DNA from: Scytalidium lignicola | Lineage: Eukaryota > Ascomycota > Leotiomycetes | Assembly (NCBI GenBank): GCA_002812745.2 | Contig: NCSJ02000162.1 | Span: 29,421-93,420 of the forward strand | Reading direction: 5' to 3' | DNA length: 64,000 nt | Shown here: positions 59,201-64,000 of the stretch, piece after piece | Numbering within the stretch: position 1 is the stretch's first letter | Layout of the letters: each line of letters starts with the position of its first letter | The notes under the pieces: generated by a model | What the model was told of the DNA's origin: nothing | Databases searched by the model: none | The model's input: the letters and a program-made list of their open reading frames with translations, nothing else | Made by a program: the position numbers and the translations under genes

Positions 59201-62200
59201 AATTTTTTCTTCCTTTCTCAGAAAATCTCAGAGTCAGTCATGAAGCTAAAGTGGGGATAATACTGAACTTATCCGTTTGTCCTGCGCTTTCTTTGGAGAG
59301 CAGTCGCAGGAATTACTAAAGCAGAACGGAAGAGGACGGAAAATTTTTCTTCCCCTTATCTTTGATTGTGGAGCTGGAAGAGTGCGCCAGAACGTCCAAG
59401 CTTCGCCCAGTGCGTAAGAGGCGCCTGAAGATAGCGTAACTGTGCGTGATGCCCCATATAATTTTTCTTCACGGTGGATTCCGAGAATTGTTCCGGTGAA
59501 ATAATCATTGAACTGAACGTTACGTACAACATGATTGTTTTGTTGTTTGCGGCATTTCGTATCATCGTCGAGGAATTAGGTCAAACAGCTGCGTCTTCCT
59601 ATACCGCCGTGGCAGTGCATCCAACCCCCTGAACAAGACACAAAGAAGAGAGGCGATGTGATGTCGTATCAGCTTCCGGAAAAGAGGGAAAATTGACCGG
59701 AATCGCACCTTCTTCCGAGTGTATACCACAGTAGGTGATCTACGACTAATGCTGCGTCCCCGTCTAGTACACATCTTGAACCCTATAATGAAATGGTTAT
59801 ACGCTAAATGCTGAACGCCACAATCTGCGATCTTCCAGTTACGGTGCAGGTTCCCACGGAACGACTCCCCGACGAATGAGGAAAAGTATATGGCAAGACA
59901 ATGGAGATGCAAGCGAGAACATTCCATCTCGGATTTCAAAATCCGGGAGCAAGAAATGAAGGTACTGTTTTGAAATGACAAAACGACCATGGTTGCATAT
60001 TGCATGTTGCATGTAGCATGTAGCCTCATACTTCTGCTTGGCATCTCTCCATCCTGCCCCAACGCAACCTACGGAAGTACCCCAGATCCAATCTCCCCAT
60101 CTCTCCACACTCCATCTACCGGACAACTCAACATAGGGTACGCATATAAACCAGTCTCAGCCTTGGGTGTTGATGATCACACCATTCTCTCTGCATCGCT
60201 GTGACTCCTGACCTCACAGCCTCAGTAGCTCTGGCGTCTTACGTATCTTACGTCCACATTTCCGATTCTCGAGTTAGCTTTCCGGCAAAGTTTCCTCGTC
60301 TCTCGTCTGTCGTCTGTGCCACTAAACTGCCATAATTCTCCCGGTCAAAAAAAACTAACATCCTCATTTTATCCAGCCGTGAATCCAGTAATTGAGGCAC
60401 AGACTGATAAACCAGGGTAAATTCCGGAAAAGTGAAGAGAGACGAGACGAGCAAAGCAAAGCTGTGAAGTTACAGCAGAGAAAGCACGGAGCACTCAGTG
60501 TACTGTACTCCATACAATTCCGAAAGAAGGCCGAGTTTCATCTATTCGCACTGCAACTCTCCCACTGCAACTCTGCCACTCGAACACTGTAATCTACTGT
60601 CATAATTTGCCCCCCACACACGCATAAATCTCAATGCACGACAAAACGGCCGTATTTTTCTTCTCTTGATTAAACGTATATTAATATATTAAATGTAATA
60701 TGAAGTTGTTAGCTTCTAGACCACCACCACCCATCACCGCCGTCTCCCTGCCTAGTTCCAGACTCGGTTAATCCCCCCTACCCTCCTCTATCAATCACAC
60801 CTCTTCTGCCTCTCGGGGAAATAAATATATATTGTGGGGGACGATTTAAAGATAAGGGATAAATATAAACTTATATTAAATCTAAGGGGTACAGTTGAAT
60901 CTTGAGATTGGGATAAATTAATAAAACGGTGAAGGGGGGGGGTGGTTGAGTAGATCTTGCTATGATCTACAGGAACATATTGAAACCACCCCTTGGGGTT
61001 TTTTATTTTGTTTTCCTTTTTTATTTTATTTTTTTGCTTTATGCACACACCCCCTTTCCCTTTTCTCGTCTTCCTATTCTCGTCTTCCCTTTTTGCTTCC
61101 CCGGAACCCTTGGCATGTACCTGTAAATAGCAAAAAGGGGGGGATTTCAGTGACAAAAACAATCTTACCCGGCGATTCGGAGGATAATTTGACGGGTATA
61201 GGGAATATAAGCGTCGGGGAACGGAGGGGGGCTGTCACTTTCTCCTCCCGCCGTCAAAACGTTTAAGTTTAGTATTAGTGAACAAGTTAAGTAAACCACT
61301 ACTGTAATAGATAAAAGTGAATAGTATCGCGGCGGACAAAACGGAGGAGACATGATATGATATGATATATGATGCTGATCATCCTCACCTTATTCCCCAT
61401 TGCTTAACGTTACCCACTTCGCATCTGCCGACATATCCACATACCGGCATAACCTTACCTTACAACTAGCTACAGTACAAAAGTCCCTGGGGGTGGAAAA
61501 GAAACCCGGCGGGGTCTCCAAGGATGGGTTTGCAGAACGGCAACACGGCGCCCGGGGGGGCAAGATTTCCTGGGGTTCCGTTCCGGGAACATCGTAATAT
61601 CATCATATGGAAAATGGTACGGTTTTTGCTTTTGCTTTAACTTCATGCTTTTTGATAGGCTAATACTGGTACAGTACTGTAGTGGACCGGAACTCTGTAT
61701 GGGGATATTTGAAAGTTGGTTATTTTTTTATTATTTTTTTTTGAAAAGGAGAGGGGTGTTGAAGAAGTAATTACCGGGGGAGGAGAGAGCTGATGCATAA
61801 ATCAATTGGAGTCGACCATACAGATGCTCTTGCGACGCTTCGAAGAGGTGATTTGCTATCCGGCAAGAAACCATCGTCCAATTGAAGAAATACTGCACGT
61901 TTTTCACGTTGTTCACTGCGCCTTGCATTTTACGTGAGCATATTAATTCTGATAACGTACTGTACAGAGTTCTTCGGATACAGGACATATTTTGATACGT
62001 TGATACTTTGGTAGTTAATCTCGGTCAAATACCGTAAACTACGTACAAGGGGTTAGAGATCGGAAACGAAGACGGGACGGTAAGAGGAAGAAGCAAAAAA
62101 AAAAAAAAACAGAAAAGAAGAGAAGATAAACGGAAACGGAAGCAAATGCGCATCATAGTCGACCCATTATGATGCGCTTCTCCTTTTACCTTCCCAAAGA

Positions 62201-64000
62201 AGGATTGTTCTTTTGCAGATGTCTGTTTGGTTTAAAAGGGGGGAGTTGGAGAGTCCAGGGATAATATCATAATCAACCTGCAGAAAGAAAAGGAAAGAAG
62301 GAAGAGTCCTTGCGGATAACCCTAAAAGGTAAATGCAAAACGTCTTTTATTGCGGCACAGTCGATCTTTTTCGTGGAGTCTGGAGTCTGGGGAATTTGGG
62401 GTTGGTGCGTTGTGAGCAGCAACATCTTGGTGGTGGCGAAAAGGATACAAATAGGCTGATTGATGCCCGGTAAGTTTCGGGTGGAGGGGGTGTAATTGCA
62501 GGGGAAAATACCTGCCGAGCCTGGGCTGGATCTTTGGATCGTCGTAGATACGAGGACTTAAATAATACGTACTATAGGTGAATGTTGTGATGGGATAGGT
62601 TAGATGGGTACGGAGTAGATGGAAGTAGATTGATCTACAAGATTTTGACATGGAAAAGCAACCAGCGGGAACGGAAGCATATCGGTTGTTGTTCGGAAAA
62701 AGTGGTTTGCGCTTTGCTTGGCGTTTTGTTCAGATAACTGCAATCTACCTCTCTCTTGTCCGACTTTTAACATGATGGTCTAGAGGCGTGGATTGGGTAG
62801 AGAGAGAGATGTATGCACATGTCTTACTCGACGTGCCATGTACGGATCTACCAACTGCAGGACTTGTACCTATCATCAACTTTTTGGGAGNTTTTTTTTG
62901 GTTGAAGAGAAAAAAAAAGGCTGCGACAAACACCGACCAACCAAGGCCTAGATGACGGGAGCAGATCCGACACCACTCAAAACCCCAAGACCGAGACGAG
63001 ACCATTCAGTGTCTCATCCCAAACCACGAATCTGTCTGCCAACAAAGTAAGGGGTAGGTAGCATACTGTTGGGGTAAGAATCTCATCCGGGGTAACGTAT
63101 GATAAACTGTACGTGTTACCGGTACTGTTACTGTACTGCACCGTAAACTCATCTCATGTCATCACCTCCTTCCACCCAATCCAACAAAGCTGCATGTAGT
63201 CCATGAAGGAAAAGCCACAGTGACATAGGAGACGTAGAAGCACAACACATACACATGCACATACGCAGAAGCATAAGCACAGCACAGAAAAGTACAACAC
63301 AGCACAGCTCTACAGCACAGCGTTGCAACCCAAAATCTGCATTGCCACACATTTTTACTCACCTCCCTTCTCTGCCACACACTTCTCTGCATCTCTCTTG
63401 CGTTTTGATTAGCGCGCGCNTTTTTCTTTCTTTCTTAGTCCTTCGCTTTCCACCTTGTACGTACGTACCACTGGACAGTTTTATTTTTAAACAAATATTC
63501 CTAATCCTTCTCTTTTGTTTCTTTTGTCCTGTTTAGTATTTATCATTTTTCGTTAGTCTGTCAGTTTGGGTTTATTTTGGGAGGAAATAATACGTGTTAT
63601 TTCCGTTTACCNTTTTTTTTTTTCCTGCCTGGAGTACAAGTCCAAGTCCAATATTACTACACGTGGTAGAGGAAGTGTGGTATGGTAGGTTGAAAGGGGA
63701 AAGAAGGGGGGGGGGGAAGAAATTAATTTGGCATTCTATGCCCGTTTGCTTGCTTGCTTCCTTCCTTCCTTTGCTTTTCTTTTTCTTCTCTCGTTAGTTA
63801 TTATGTATTCCTATGAAAAGCAAAAAATAAATAAAATAGGTTTATCGTCGCTATCATCTATCGCTTTTTGTCCTTCCTATCTCAGCCTAACGGCAAAACA
63901 CAAGGCTGATTGATTACCTCTTAACTTTACCTAGTTGCTTGTATTAATTTATTTCCTTTTCCCTAATTTAATAGATTAACTAGTCCCCCCCCTAACTAAG

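Larger units (their letters stand above)
52501..64000. other. Gene desert rich in TACTGTA/TACAGTA palindromes
   Basis: About 27 copies of TACTGTA/TACAGTA occur from 52616 to 63135. They include palindromes at 54181-54192 and 61670-61681, and overlapping triplets at 57786-57802. Two further TACTCCGTAC sites lie at 58816-58825 and 62608-62617. The longest frame (58399-58926, 175 codons) has no ATG start and no domain character. Ns at 55226, 62891, 63420 and 63612 abut homopolymers. It may be the long promoter of a gene beyond the window, but nothing here proves it. Confidence 0.5.

Noticed and set aside
1..64000. CRISPR array, prokaryotic operon or integrated virus
   Set aside because: There are no regularly spaced direct repeats, no prokaryotic gene structure and no viral or transposon proteins. 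The window is ordinary fungal nuclear DNA with introns.

Overview
This window is nuclear DNA from a filamentous ascomycete (Pezizomycotina). The introns are short (about 50-140 bases), with GTRNGY-type donors and CTAAC/CTGAC-like branch sites. The gene families are typically fungal: Dfg5/Dcw1, SUR7/PalI, an NDT80/PhoG regulator, and an HPPK-DHPS fusion. A Helotiales-like (Leotiomycetes) origin is a guess from general resemblance and cannot be shown from the sequence. I resolved eleven protein-coding genes and one tRNA gene. Nine of the protein genes have introns, and all exon models given are phase-consistent.

Layout. Bases 1-3.7 kb are gene-free. From 3.7 to 18.6 kb there are five genes: a 1089-residue GPI-anchored Thr-rich repeat glycoprotein (+), a nitronate monooxygenase (-), a folate-pathway HPPK-DHPS fusion (+), a 528-residue protein of unknown function (+), and an NDT80/PhoG transcription factor (-) with unusually long 5' introns. 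A gene desert of about 14 kb lies upstream of the NDT80 gene (18.6-32.7 kb), and its last 3.7 kb is AT-rich. A compact housekeeping block follows from 32.7 to 45.4 kb: TIM21 (-) and GLO3 (+) share a 301-base divergent promoter. After them come PNS1 (+), a SUR7/PalI-family membrane protein (-), a GH76 Dfg5/Dcw1-type GPI-glycan enzyme (+) and tRNA-Asn(GTT) (-). A lone small secreted protein sits at 47.4 kb in AT-rich sequence, and from 48 to 64 kb I find no gene I can defend.

Function. Several genes concern the cell surface: the GPI repeat protein, a Dfg5/Dcw1 enzyme of the type thought to couple GPI proteins to the wall, a SUR7-like four-TM membrane protein, the choline-transporter-like Pns1, and a small secreted protein that may be GPI-anchored. 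They do not form a cluster in the biosynthetic sense.

The most unusual signal is in the non-coding DNA. The 7-mer TACTGTA/TACAGTA, often fused into perfect 12-14 base palindromes, occurs about 46 times by eye in intergenic sequence. It is concentrated at 0.7-3.0, 24.7-26.1 and 52.6-63.2 kb and nearly absent from 26.1-52.6 kb. A second motif, TACTCCGTAC, occurs four times, all between 50.7 and 62.7 kb. The sequence also contains 17 single Ns, nearly all touching homopolymer runs, which look like assembly artefacts. None of them lies in a coding exon.
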